NCBI GenBank assembly: GCA_021323335.1
Contig: JAJTCN010000029.1
Span: forward strand, 1 to 33,817
Length of the DNA stretch: 33,817 bases
Direction of reading: 5' to 3'
Source: Ramlibacter sp.
GTDB taxonomy: Bacteria; Pseudomonadota; Gammaproteobacteria; Burkholderiales; Burkholderiaceae_C
The notes under the pieces were generated by a model. It was not told the DNA's origin, searched no databases, and worked only from the letters and a program-made list of their open reading frames with translations. Positions 16,611 to 24,937 of the stretch are shown here, in pieces; the first letter of the stretch is position 1; the number at the start of each line of letters is the position of its first letter. The position numbers and the translations under genes were made by a program.

Positions 16611-17962
16611 CTCGCGCACCCTCCCGACAACGCCCTCCCGATCACCGACGGCGCGGCGAGCAGCCCGCCCGCCTGGCTTGGCCGCTCCGGCGCATGCAGG
16701 CAATCGTCGCGCCCCGCCCCTTCCATGCCTTCGGCCAGCGGATCCTTCGGCTTGCCGCGCCGCAGCTGCTCGTTGGCCATGTCGGCCAGGCTGCGCCGCT
16801 GCGTGTTCCACGGGCCGGGCACGACCTGCCGGGGGGCCGGCGGCAGGATCACGGGCGCGGGCGGCAGCGCCGGCGGGCGCGCCAGCACCGGCGGCGCCAC
16901 GCCGGGCGCGCCCCAGCCCGGCGCCGGGGCGATCGGAGCCGGCGTCGCGATGCCCGGTCGCGCCGGGCCGGAAGCGGCCGGTGCAGGGGCAGGCACGGCG
17001 GCGGCAGGTGCCGGCGGCGCAGGCGGCGCAGGTGGCGCGGGTGGCGCGGGCGTCGGCGCCGGTGCGGCCACGGTTGGCGCCGGCGTCGGTGCGGGCGCCG
17101 GCGATGGCACGGGATCGGCAGCCGGCGCAGGTGCAGGTGCAGGTGCAGGTGCAGGTGCAGGTGCAGGTGCAGGTGCAGGTGTCGGTGGTGGCGCAGGCGC
17201 AGGGCTCGGGGCCGGCGCCGGTGTGGGAACGGGCGCTGGTGCAGGAACCGGCGCAGGCGCGGGTTCCGGGACCGGAGCGGGTGCCGGTGAAGGAACTGGC
17301 TCGGGGACGGGTACAGGCGCTGGCGCAGGAACGGGTGCAGGGACGGGTGCCGGTACCGGCGCAGGGACCGGGACCGGGACCGGGACCGGGACCGGTACCG
17401 GCTCCGGCGGAGGTGCCGGCACAGGCACGGGCACGGGAACCGGCAGCGCCACCGGCGGCGGCAATGGCGCCGGGACAGGCTCCTCCGGTGCGGGCGCGGG
17501 TGCCGGCTCGATCGCAGGAATCGGTTCCGCCCTCGGCAAGGCCTGCTCGGTTTCCGTCCGCTGGCGCGGCGCGGTCGCGGCGTCCGGCAGCGGGGTCTCG
17601 CGCCGCTGCCGCCGCGGCCGCGGCTTGGGCGGCGGCGACAGTTGCGGCAGCGTATCGGTCACTTGCAGCGGCAGGCTGGACTCCGGCCGGGCGCTGAAGA
17701 CGGACAAGGGATCGCCGGGCTGCCCCGGGGCGGCGGGCGGCGTGATCGCGCGGCTGGCGTTGCGGCTGGCCGGGGCGGCGGCCGGCGCGGGCGGCGCGGC
17801 GGGGCGCGTGACTTGCACCACCACATAGCGCACGGCCTGCTGCACCGGCGCGTACTGCAACAGCAGCCACACCAGCGCGACGTGCAGGGCGCCGCTGGCC
17901 AGCATGGCCGGGGGCGACAAGCGCTGGCGCGGCAGCGCCACGGGGGTGGGCCGTTGCAGCAT
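16607..17962 (-). CDS. TonB-like protein with very long Pro-rich domain and Cys-containing C-terminus
   Basis: This 451-aa protein has a TonB-type N-terminal anchor: a membrane helix near residues 19-40 (MLASGALHVALVWLLLQYAP) with Ser and His spaced as the S-x3-H pair of TonB. Residues from about 130 to 370 are almost only Pro with Ala or Val. The C-terminus is short (SLADMANEQLRRGKPKDPLA, then GMEGAGRDDCLHAPE and a final GGCAR) and has two Cys; it is not a TonB C-terminal domain. Similar tails occur in TonB-like proteins of Burkholderiales (from memory). It probably couples ExbB/ExbD to an unknown periplasmic or outer-membrane partner. The Pro-rich region is encoded by short tandem DNA repeats. 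Confidence 0.75.
   Translation of the reverse strand: MLQRPTPVALPRQRLSPPAMLASGALHVALVWLLLQYAPVQQAVRYVVVQVTRPAAPPAPAAAPASRNASRAITPPAAPGQPGDPLSVFSARPESSLPLQVTDTLPQLSPPPKPRPRRQRRETPLPDAATAPRQRTETEQALPRAEPIPAIEPAPAPAPEEPVPAPLPPPVALPVPVPVPVPAPPPEPVPVPVPVPVPVPAPVPAPVPAPVPAPAPVPVPEPVPSPAPAPVPEPAPAPVPAPAPVPTPAPAPSPAPAPPPTPAPAPAPAPAPAPAPAPAPAADPVPSPAPAPTPAPTVAAPAPTPAPPAPPAPPAPPAPAAAVPAPAPAASGPARPGIATPAPIAPAPGWGAPGVAPPVLARPPALPPAPVILPPAPRQVVPGPWNTQRRSLADMANEQLRRGKPKDPLAEGMEGAGRDDCLHAPERPSQAGGLLAAPSVIGRALSGGCAR
17127..17180. repeat. Tandem repeat GCAGGT x9 inside the TonB-like gene
   Basis: Nine perfect copies of the hexamer GCAGGT encode nine Ala-Pro dipeptides on the minus strand. Because the unit is 6 bases, copy-number changes keep the reading frame and only change the length of the Pro-rich spacer. 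Confidence 0.95.
17364..17393. repeat. Tandem repeat GGGACC x5 inside the TonB-like gene
   Basis: Five perfect copies of the hexamer GGGACC encode Pro-Val dipeptides on the minus strand. Degenerate copies continue on both sides. Confidence 0.9.
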
Positions 17963-17994
17963 AGGGACAAGAGGTCACGGGGATAATCGCACAC

Positions 17995-19125
17995 ATGGGT
18001 CGCAAGCCACGGGTCGTCGTCGGGTTGAGCGGGGGCGTGGACTCCGCGGTCACCGCTTACCTGCTCAAGCAGCAGGGCTACGACGTCGTCGGCATCTTCA
18101 TGAAGAACTGGGAAGACGACGACGACAGCGAGTACTGCTCGTCGAACGAGGACTTCGTGGACGCCGCCAGCGTGGCGGACGTCATCGGCATCGAGATCGA
18201 GCACGTCAACTTCGCGGCCGAGTACAAGGATCGCGTCTTCGCCGAATTCCTGCGCGAATACCAGGCCGGCCGCACGCCCAACCCCGACGTGCTGTGCAAC
18301 GCCGAGATCAAGTTCAAGTCCTTCCTCGACCACGCCATGCGCGTCGGCGCGGAGAAGATAGCCACTGGCCATTACGCTCGGGTGCGCGAACGCGCGGGCC
18401 GCTTCGAGCTGCTCAAGGGCCTGGACGAGAGCAAGGACCAGAGCTACTTCCTGCACCGGCTGGACCAGTCGCAGCTGTCGAAGACGCTGTTCCCCGTCGG
18501 CGAGCTGCGCAAGACCGAGGTGCGGCGCATCGCCGAGGAGATCGGCCTGCCCAACGCGAAGAAGAAGGATTCGACCGGCATCTGCTTCATCGGCGAGCGG
18601 CCCTTCCGCGACTTCCTCAATCGCTACATCAGCAAGGAGCCGGGCCCGATCAAGGACGCGCGCGGCCGCGTGATCGGCCAGCACCAGGGCCTGTCCTTCT
18701 ACACGCTGGGGCAGCGCCAGGGCCTGGGCATCGGCGGCGTCAGGGAGAAGGGCGCGCAGCGCGGCGGCGGCGAACACCAGCCGTGGTTCGTGGCGCGCAA
18801 GGACATCGCGAAGAACACGCTGTGGGTGGTGCAGGGTCACGACCATCCGTGGCTGCTGTCGTCGGAACTCGCTGCCGACGACGTGAGCTGGGTCGCCGGC
18901 GAAGCGCCCGCGCCGGGCAGCTACGGCGCGAAGACGCGTTACCGGCAGGCGGATGCGGCGTGCACGCTGTCGAGCGAAGCCGGCGGGTTCCGCCTGGCCT
19001 TCGACGAGCCGCAGTGGGCCGTCACACCCGGCCAGTCGGCCGTGCTGTACGACGGCGAGGTCTGCCTGGGCGGCGGCGTCATCGCTTCCGCGCTCGAGGC
19101 CATCCCGGCGTACCCTTCCCCGTAG
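17995..19125 (+). CDS. mnmA: tRNA 2-thiouridine(34) synthase MnmA
   Basis: This 376-aa enzyme thiolates U34 of the Lys, Glu and Gln tRNAs, using ATP and a persulfide sulfur. It has the PP-loop SGGVDS (residues 12-17), the [10 protein letters not shown] segment, the first catalytic Cys (Cys101 in NPDVLCN), the second (Cys197 in TGICFIGE), and the C-terminal central/beta-barrel domain ([17 protein letters not shown]). The start ATG 17995 agrees with the family. There is no good Shine-Dalgarno; GATAAT at 17982-17987 is so close that the mRNA may be leaderless. It is divergent from the TonB-like gene across only 32 bases. Confidence 0.97.
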   Translation: MGRKPRVVVGLSGGVDSAVTAYLLKQQGYDVVGIFMKNWEDDDDSEYCSSNEDFVDAASVADVIGIEIEHVNFAAEYKDRVFAEFLREYQAGRTPNPDVLCNAEIKFKSFLDHAMRVGAEKIATGHYARVRERAGRFELLKGLDESKDQSYFLHRLDQSQLSKTLFPVGELRKTEVRRIAEEIGLPNAKKKDSTGICFIGERPFRDFLNRYISKEPGPIKDARGRVIGQHQGLSFYTLGQRQGLGIGGVREKGAQRGGGEHQPWFVARKDIAKNTLWVVQGHDHPWLLSSELAADDVSWVAGEAPAPGSYGAKTRYRQADAACTLSSEAGGFRLAFDEPQWAVTPGQSAVLYDGEVCLGGGVIASALEAIPAYPSP

Positions 19126-19150
19126 GCTGGGGTGACGCAGGAACCCCAGC
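19126..19150 (+). terminator. Hairpin directly after mnmA
   Basis: An 8-bp perfect inverted repeat (GCTGGGGT at 19126-19133, ACCCCAGC at 19143-19150) begins on the base after the mnmA stop codon. No T-run follows, so it is an RNA-end stabilising or weak terminator candidate rather than a canonical terminator. The remaining bases to 19236 show only the ribosome binding site of the next gene. Confidence 0.45.
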
Positions 19151-19236
19151 TCGTCCGCACGCTGTGACGAGGAGCGATTGCATCGCCGCCGCAAGAGGCA
19201 CAAACTCTTGGCCCCTTCATCGCAGGAGAACCTGCC

Positions 19237-20082
19237 ATGCACGCCCCCATCCAGACCCACAACGAGCGGCCCGCGGCCGTGTGGAGCTCCGGTGGCCGTG
19301 CCTACGAGCGCATCAGCCGGGGCATCGCCGACGCACTGGAACATTGCATGCTGCGCCTCGATCCGCAGCCGGGGGAACGCGTGCTCGACCTGGCCACGGG
19401 CACCGGCTGGTCCTCGCGGCTGGCGGCGGCGCGCGGCGCGCGGGTCACCGGCGTCGACATCGCGGCGGCGCTGCTGGCGGCGGCGCGCCAGCGGGCCGAG
19501 GAAGAAGACCTCGACATCGACTACCAGGTCGGCGATGCCGAGTCGCTGCCCTTCGAGCACGACACGTTCGACGCGGTCGTCTCCACCTTCGGCATCATGT
19601 TCGCCAGCCGGCCGGAAGCCGCCGCGTCGGAACTCGCCCGCGTCACGCGCCCGGGCGGCCGCATCGGCCTGGCCGTCTGGCAGAGCGACAGCAACCTGTT
19701 CCGCATGTTCCAGGTCATGCGGCCCTACATGCCGCCCCCGGCCTCACCAGCGCCGGCCTCCCCCTTCGCATGGGGCAACCAGGAGCGGCTGCGCGAGCTG
19801 CTCGGCCCAAGCTTCGCGCTGCGCTTCGAGAAGGGCACCTCGTACTACCGCGAGCCCAGCGCCGAAGCGGCCTGGGAGACCTTCTCCACCGGCTACGGAC
19901 CGACGAAGATGCTGGCCGCCACCTTGCAGGCCGAGCGCGTGGCGGACCTGCGGCGCGACTTCGTCGCCTTCCACCAGGAATTCGCCACCGAGCTGGGCAT
20001 CTGCGTTCCGCGTGACTACTGGGTGGTGATCGGCGTGCGCAACCGCAGCCCCGCGCAAGCGTCTCCCGCCCTCGCCTCCTAG
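19237..20082 (+). CDS. Class I SAM-dependent methyltransferase
   Basis: This 281-aa protein has a UbiE/Methyltransf_11-type Rossmann domain: motif I VLDLATGTGWSS (about residues 49-60), motif II VTGVDIA, post-II VGDAESLPF, and motif IV DAVVSTFGIMF, followed by RPGGRIGLAVW. An AGGAG site lies 8 bases upstream of the ATG. The methyl acceptor cannot be read from sequence; ubiquinone-like or small-molecule methylation are possible. A Pro-rich linker (MPPPASPAPASP) separates the core from the C-terminal part. The TAG stop shares CTAG with the stop of the convergent small gene. Confidence 0.85.
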   Translation: MHAPIQTHNERPAAVWSSGGRAYERISRGIADALEHCMLRLDPQPGERVLDLATGTGWSSRLAAARGARVTGVDIAAALLAAARQRAEEEDLDIDYQVGDAESLPFEHDTFDAVVSTFGIMFASRPEAAASELARVTRPGGRIGLAVWQSDSNLFRMFQVMRPYMPPPASPAPASPFAWGNQERLRELLGPSFALRFEKGTSYYREPSAEAAWETFSTGYGPTKMLAATLQAERVADLRRDFVAFHQEFATELGICVPRDYWVVIGVRNRSPAQASPALAS

Positions 20083-20249
20083 CGCGGCGAGCCGTTTTCG
20101 TTCGGATCCGCTTCGAGCTGCTTGCGTCCTTCGCGCGCCAGCCGCGCGGTCTCGTCGAGCACCTTGTCCTCCGAGGCCTCGGGCAGGGCCTCGTCCTCGC
20201 GCATGGGCTTGTCCTGTTGCGTCGTCTCGCCTGGGGTCGCGTCCAGCAT
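20079..20249 (-). CDS. Small acidic hydrophilic protein, 56 aa
   Basis: The frame starts at ATG 20249 (MLDATPGETTQQDKP) with AAGGAGG 6 bases upstream, which rules out the longer frame from 20318. It is rich in Glu, Asp, Lys and Arg (EDEALPEASEDKVLDETARL) and has no hydrophobic core, so it is probably a disordered or helical small protein. No family was recognised. It overlaps the methyltransferase stop by 4 bases and is separated from the LysR gene by about 110 bases of non-coding DNA. Confidence 0.55.
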   Translation of the reverse strand: MLDATPGETTQQDKPMREDEALPEASEDKVLDETARLAREGRKQLEADPNENGSPR

Positions 20250-20357
20250 GGCTGGCCTCCTTGGGTTGGATGGCCCATTGTTGAGGGGCGGAAACGCCGG
20301 GAAGTCGGCGGGTTGCATCGCCCGGCGTCGGCCACGGACTACGACGCAGCACGCGCT

Positions 20358-21296
20358 TCAGGACGGCAGGGTGGCCCCCTGCCACTGCCCGCTGCGCACC
20401 AGCGCGGCGGCCACGTCGCGCAGCGCGCTCGCGACGGCGACGGCCGCGCGCGGCGCATCCTCCTGGCGCGCCGCAGAGAGGTAGTTGCGCCGGCTGATGC
20501 GGACATCGGCGATGCGCACCGCGCGCCAGCCCGGCGCCGTGCGGCCCGCTTGCGACACCGCCGACATCGGCTGGAGGGTCGCGCCGAGGCCGTCGCGCAC
20601 GCAATCCATCAGCAGCGTGAACGAATCGAATTCGGCCACCACGTTGGGGACCAGGCCGCGGCGGTCGAACTCGGCCCCCACCCGCCGCCGCAGCCCGTGG
20701 CTGCCGGTGGGCAGGATCAAGGGCAACCGCGCCACCTCCTCCAGGGTGAGGCTCTCCCGCGCAGGGTCCACCAGGTCGCTGGCCTGCGGCAGCAGCAGGA
20801 ACAGCTCCTCGTCCAGCAGTGCCACCGCGCGACCCTGCGGGAAAGCGTCCAGGTCGAACTGCACCGCCAGGTCGAGCTCGCCCTGGCGCAACATCTGCGC
20901 CAGGCTGCCGGCGGCGCCCTCCACCACGTTCAGCAGCACGCCGGGGTGCAGGCTGCGGACCTGCCGCACCAGGGGCAGGCCCATGGCGTGCAGCGTGGTG
21001 GCGGGCAGGCCGAGCGACACCATGCCACGCAGTTCACCGGCATCCTGCCGCGCGATGGTCAGCGCCTGTTCCTGCTGGCGCAGCATGAAGCGGGCATGGT
21101 GGTACAGCGCCAGCCCGTTGCCGGTGGGCGCCACGCCCCTGGCCGACCGGTGCAGCAGCATGCGCCCCACCTCCGCCTCCAGCTTCGACAGTTGCTGGCT
21201 GAGGGCCGGCTGCGCGATGCAGAGCAGCCGCGAGGCCTTGGTGAGGCTGCCGCTGTCGACGATGCCGACGAAGTAGCGCAGTTGCCGCAGGTCCAT
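20358..21296 (-). CDS. LysR-family transcriptional regulator (distal gene of catabolic operon)
   Basis: This 312-aa LTTR has an N-terminal winged helix-turn-helix (MDLRQLRYFVGIVDSGSLTK, ALSQQLSKLEAEVG) followed by the two-lobed effector-binding domain. The opening resembles the Nac/CynR-like subgroup of LysR proteins. It lies 18 bases after the TPP-lyase gene on the same strand, so it is the last gene of the operon instead of being divergent from it as is usual for LTTRs. It probably regulates this operon, with a ligand from the same pathway (inference). Confidence 0.9.
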   Translation of the reverse strand: MDLRQLRYFVGIVDSGSLTKASRLLCIAQPALSQQLSKLEAEVGRMLLHRSARGVAPTGNGLALYHHARFMLRQQEQALTIARQDAGELRGMVSLGLPATTLHAMGLPLVRQVRSLHPGVLLNVVEGAAGSLAQMLRQGELDLAVQFDLDAFPQGRAVALLDEELFLLLPQASDLVDPARESLTLEEVARLPLILPTGSHGLRRRVGAEFDRRGLVPNVVAEFDSFTLLMDCVRDGLGATLQPMSAVSQAGRTAPGWRAVRIADVRISRRNYLSAARQEDAPRAAVAVASALRDVAAALVRSGQWQGATLPS

Positions 21297-21314
21297 GGCC
21301 TCGGGCCGCCGGGT

Positions 21315-23108
21315 TCAGGCCCCCGGGGTCCAGGGCTTGCCGAACGCGGGTTCCTTGAACGGGATGGGCGGCAACTGCCAGGTGCCGGTGGAAGGCGGGC
21401 GCACCTCGGAGTCGATGTGCACGTCGATCACGCACGGGCGGCGGTTGCGCACCGCCAGCTCCACGGCGCCGCGCAGGTCTTCGCTGCGCGTCACCGTCAT
21501 GCCGTCGGCGCCGCAGGCGCGGGCCCAGGCCGCGAAGTCCGGGTTGTAGCGTTCGCCGCCCGGCCCCTGCTTGCCCTTGTAGAACGCGGTGCCGAGTTCA
21601 CGCCCCTCGAACAGGCCGTACTGCAGGTCGCGGATGGCGCCCCAGGCGAAGTTGTTCCAGACGATCCAGACGCACGGCAGCTCGTACTCCACCGCGGTGG
21701 CCACCACGTACGGCGCCATCATGAAGCCGCCGTCACCGACGACCGCGACGCAGGGCCGATCCGGCGCCGCCATCTGCGCGCCGAGAACGCCGCAGACGCC
21801 GAAGCCCATCGACGAATAGCCCCAGCTGTTCAACATGCTCTGCGCGCGCTTCGGCTGCCAGAACTGCATGAACCAGTTGTGGTGCACGCCGGAGTCCAGC
21901 GCCAGGATCACGTCGTCCGGCAGCACGTCCTGCAGCGCGCCGACCACGTACTCGGGCCGGATCGGCGTGGTGATGGCGCCGAAGTTCGGCCGCACGAAAG
22001 CCTCCCACTCCGCGCGCCAGCCGGCGACCTGCTCGCGCCAGGCGGCGAACTGCCCGCGCCGCGTTTTGCCATCGCGCGTGGCGGCCGCCAGCAACTGGCC
22101 GGTGAACACCTTCGCATCGGCGATGACGCCCAGCGTGGGCGGGTAGTTGCGGCCCAGCTCCTGCGGATCGATGTCGACGTGCACCAGCTTCGTCGCCGGG
22201 AAGTTCCAGGAGTAGCCGGGATGCCAGGTGGAGGAGGAGCGGTCGTCGAAGCGGGTGCCGATGCAGATCACCAGGTCGGCATGGCGACCGGCCTGGTTGG
22301 CCGGGTAGGCGCCATTGCGGCCGATGAAACCCAGCGTCAGCGGGTCGGCCGCGGGCACGCACCCCATGCCGTTGGGCGAGGTGATGACCGGGATGCCCAG
22401 TTGCTGCTGCAGCGCGGTGAGCTCCTCGCCGGCGCCGGCCAGCGTGGCGCCATGGCCGATGAAGAGCACGGGCCGCTGCGCCGCCGCCAGCAAGGCGACG
22501 GCCTGCGCCAGGTCCTGCTCGCTGGCGCCAGGGCGGTGCTCACCATGGCAATGCGCCACCGGAGGGAGCTCCACGTCGGCTTCTTCCTGGAACACGTTGT
22601 AGGGGATGTCCAGGTTCACCGGGCCGGGACGGCCGGTGACCATGGTGTCGAAGGACTGGCGCAGCGCCAGCGGCAGCATGTCCACGCGCGAGGGCTGGAA
22701 GCTGCGCTTGACCACCGGCCGCAGCACCTGCGCGAAGTCCGCCTGGTTGTGCGCGTACAGCTCCTGGAACGGCGCGCGGTTGGCCTGCGAGGTCGGCACG
22801 TTGGCCGTGATGGCGAGGAAGGCCGAGGAGTCCGCCAGCGCCGTGGCGAGCGACATCACCATGTTGGCGCTGCCCGGACCGGTCGACGTGAGCGTCGCTA
22901 CCGGCTGGTGCTTCACGCGGAAGTACGCGTCGGCCATGTGGCCCGCGCACTGCTCGTGGCGCGGCGACACCAGCTTCACCTTGTCCTTGACCTGGTGCAG
23001 CGCATCCAGGATGCCGACGTTGCCGTGGCCGCAGATGCCGAACACGTAAGGCACCTTCTGCTGGACGAGGTACTCGGCGATGAGCTCGCCACCCTTCATG
23101 CGGGTCAT
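21315..23108 (-). CDS. Thiamine-pyrophosphate-dependent enzyme (acetolactate synthase-like)
   Basis: This 597-aa protein has the three-domain layout of the acetolactate synthase/benzoylformate decarboxylase family. The N-terminal PYR domain carries the activating Glu (RHEQCAGHMADAY, near residue 52). A central domain follows (RPVLFIGHGATLAGAGEEL). The C-terminal domain holds the TPP/Mg motif GDGG at about 458 with NN downstream. It is not an anabolic IlvB in context, since no ilvN or ilvC is near. A 2-oxo acid decarboxylase, a carboligase or a C-C lyase are all possible. The adjacent aldehyde dehydrogenase favours an aldehyde product. The alternative start Met4 cannot be excluded. Confidence 0.85.
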   Translation of the reverse strand: MTRMKGGELIAEYLVQQKVPYVFGICGHGNVGILDALHQVKDKVKLVSPRHEQCAGHMADAYFRVKHQPVATLTSTGPGSANMVMSLATALADSSAFLAITANVPTSQANRAPFQELYAHNQADFAQVLRPVVKRSFQPSRVDMLPLALRQSFDTMVTGRPGPVNLDIPYNVFQEEADVELPPVAHCHGEHRPGASEQDLAQAVALLAAAQRPVLFIGHGATLAGAGEELTALQQQLGIPVITSPNGMGCVPAADPLTLGFIGRNGAYPANQAGRHADLVICIGTRFDDRSSSTWHPGYSWNFPATKLVHVDIDPQELGRNYPPTLGVIADAKVFTGQLLAAATRDGKTRRGQFAAWREQVAGWRAEWEAFVRPNFGAITTPIRPEYVVGALQDVLPDDVILALDSGVHHNWFMQFWQPKRAQSMLNSWGYSSMGFGVCGVLGAQMAAPDRPCVAVVGDGGFMMAPYVVATAVEYELPCVWIVWNNFAWGAIRDLQYGLFEGRELGTAFYKGKQGPGGERYNPDFAAWARACGADGMTVTRSEDLRGAVELAVRNRRPCVIDVHIDSEVRPPSTGTWQLPPIPFKEPAFGKPWTPGA

Positions 23109-23127
23109 GGGAAATCCGTTCTCTGGT

Positions 23128-24561
23128 TCAGGGGGCGAGCAGCGTCACCATGCGCTCTTCGCTCATCTCGCGCACCGCGTGGTGTGGGCCTTCGCGGCCG
23201 AAGCCGCTGTCCTTGGAGCCGCCGTAGGGCATCAGGTCGACGCGCGAGCTGGAAGTTTCGTTGATGTGGACGCCGCCCACTTCGAGCCGGCGCGCGGCCG
23301 CCAGGGCGTCGCCCAGCCGGTTGGTGAAGACGCCGGTCGCCAGCCCGTAGGGCGTGGAGTTGACGCGCTCGATGGCTTGGTCCATGGTGTCGAAGGGCAC
23401 CAGGCACATCACCGGCCCGAACACTTCCTGGCAGCCCAGCGGCGTGTCCGCCGCGACGTCGGCCAGCAAGGTGGGCGGCACCACGGAGCCCTGGCGTGCG
23501 CCACCGGCCAGCCGCCGCGCGCCCCGCGCCATCGCCTGCGCGATCCAGCCTTCGATGCGTTCCGCCGCAGCCTGGGTGATGACGGGGCCCACGACCGTGC
23601 CCGGTGCACGCGGGTCGCCGAAAGAAAGCGCCGCGACCATCTGCGCGAGCCGCTGCTCGGCCTCCGGCATCCTGGAGCGGTGCACCAGCAGCACCTGCAC
23701 CGAGGTGCAGACCTGGCCGGCTTTGCGGTACGCGGCGTTGACGATCTTTGGCAGTGCTTGGTCCAGGTCGGCGTCGTCGCAGACGATGCAGTGCGCGATG
23801 GAGCCCAGTTCCATCTGCGTGCGGCGCAAGCCCGCGCGCTGCTGGATCGCGCGGCCCACCTCGGTGCTGCCGGTGAACGCATAGAAGCGCACCAGCGGCT
23901 CGTCCAGCAGCCATTGCGCGACCTGCGCGCCGCCATGCAGCACCGACAGCAGGCCCGCGGGCAGCCCCGCCTCGAGCAAGGCCTCGGCCAGGATGCAGGC
24001 CGTCATCGGCGTGTGCAGCGAGGGCTTGAGCACCACGGCATTGCCGGCGGCCAGCGCGGGGCCAACCTTGTGGACGACCGTGTTCAGCGGCGCGTTGAAG
24101 GGCGTGATCGCGCACACCACGCCCAGCGGCACCCGCAGCGTGAAGCCGATGCGGCCGGCCTGGCCGGGTGCGCCTTCCATGGGCACGAAGTCGCCGCCGC
24201 AGCGCCGCGCCTCCTCGGCCGAGAGGCGCAGCGTGATCACGCCGCGCCGCGCTTCGTTGGCGGCGTCGTGCTGCGTGAAGCCGGCCTCCGCCTGCATCGT
24301 GGCGACCAGTTCGTCGCGGCGCCGCTCCAGGATGGCGGCGGCGCGATCCAGGATGGCACCGCGCTCGTGAGCGTCGAGCCGGCTGGCGCGGAAGGCGGTT
24401 TCGGCCGCCGCCACGCTGGCCGCGACCTGGTCGCGCGAAGGAACCTGCGCCAGCGCCCAGGGCTGCTGGCTGTACTTGTCGAGGACGGCGCTGGTGTCGC
24501 ACCCATCCTGCCATTGCCCGCCCAGCAGCAGCCGGCAGGGTCGCAGCGCGGGCGCCGTCAC
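23128..24561 (-). CDS. NAD(P)-dependent aldehyde dehydrogenase
   Basis: This 477-aa ALDH-superfamily enzyme oxidises an aldehyde to a carboxylate. The general base Glu251 (QMELGS) and the nucleophile Cys285 (GQVCTS) are spaced 34 residues apart, as in the family; FTGSTEVG and the ending PYGGSKDSGFGREG are also typical. The Glu motif reads ELGS rather than ELGG. The start is GTG 24561, overlapping the cupin stop as GTGA; an upstream extension would lie in cupin DNA. The sequence looks closest to the lactaldehyde/phosphonoacetaldehyde/sulfoacetaldehyde-type ALDHs. Its place between the cupin and TPP lyase suggests it uses the aldehyde made by the lyase. Confidence 0.9.
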   Translation of the reverse strand: MTAPALRPCRLLLGGQWQDGCDTSAVLDKYSQQPWALAQVPSRDQVAASVAAAETAFRASRLDAHERGAILDRAAAILERRRDELVATMQAEAGFTQHDAANEARRGVITLRLSAEEARRCGGDFVPMEGAPGQAGRIGFTLRVPLGVVCAITPFNAPLNTVVHKVGPALAAGNAVVLKPSLHTPMTACILAEALLEAGLPAGLLSVLHGGAQVAQWLLDEPLVRFYAFTGSTEVGRAIQQRAGLRRTQMELGSIAHCIVCDDADLDQALPKIVNAAYRKAGQVCTSVQVLLVHRSRMPEAEQRLAQMVAALSFGDPRAPGTVVGPVITQAAAERIEGWIAQAMARGARRLAGGARQGSVVPPTLLADVAADTPLGCQEVFGPVMCLVPFDTMDQAIERVNSTPYGLATGVFTNRLGDALAAARRLEVGGVHINETSSSRVDLMPYGGSKDSGFGREGPHHAVREMSEERMVTLLAP

Positions 24562-24935
24562 AGCGGCACCTCGTCGTCGCTCACCGGCGTGGTGACCACC
24601 AGGAACACCAGCGACTCGGTGCCGGTGTTGGTGAAGCCGTGGCGCACGCCCGGCGGCACGAAGACGTAATCGTGGCGGCGCAGCACGTGGCGCTTGCCGT
24701 CCAGCGTCAGCAAGCCTTCGCCTTCGAGCACGTGGTAGACCTGCTCCTGCACCTGGTGCACGTGCTCCTCCACGTACGCCATCGGCGCGTAGCAGGAGAT
24801 GCGATGGTCGATGCGGCCGGAGCGGCAAGTCTCCGGCGCCACCAGCGGCTTGGAGAGCGCGCCGCCGAAGTGCCCTGGGTACTGCTTCCAGTCGATCTCG
24901 GCGATGTTGGCCAGGAATGCTGCGCGCTCTGCCAT
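24558..24935 (-). CDS. Cupin-domain protein
   Basis: This 125-aa single-domain cupin has motif 1 EEHVHQVQEQVYHVLEGEG, with metal-binding His-x-His-type residues and a Glu, and motif 2 FVPPGVRHGFTNTG. It may be a metal-dependent isomerase or dioxygenase, or a ligand-binding protein; the substrate is unknown. I chose ATG 24935 because GGAG lies 5 bases before it; a GTG at 24941 overlapping the Bug stop is the alternative. It is tightly coupled on both sides to the Bug and ALDH genes. Confidence 0.85.
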   Translation of the reverse strand: MAERAAFLANIAEIDWKQYPGHFGGALSKPLVAPETCRSGRIDHRISCYAPMAYVEEHVHQVQEQVYHVLEGEGLLTLDGKRHVLRRHDYVFVPPGVRHGFTNTGTESLVFLVVTTPVSDDEVPL

Positions 24936-24937
24936 GC

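Noticed and set aside
16230-17828. Plus-strand frame with Gly-Ala-Gly-Thr repeats, PE-PGRS-like in look
   Set aside because: It is the antisense reading of the Pro-rich TonB-like gene. The minus frame has the membrane anchor, a plausible start and a conserved-looking C-terminus.
19126-19236. tRNA or small RNA gene after mnmA
   Set aside because: Only an 8-bp hairpin is present; no cloverleaf or T-arm consensus could be found.
21315-23108. Calling the TPP enzyme ilvB/ilvI (biosynthetic acetolactate synthase)
   Set aside because: There is no regulatory subunit or other branched-chain gene nearby, and the operon context is catabolic. Only the broad family is supported.
20217-23264. Long plus-strand frame opposite the LysR and TPP-enzyme genes
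   Set aside because: It has no recognisable domain and is opposite genes with full sets of family motifs.
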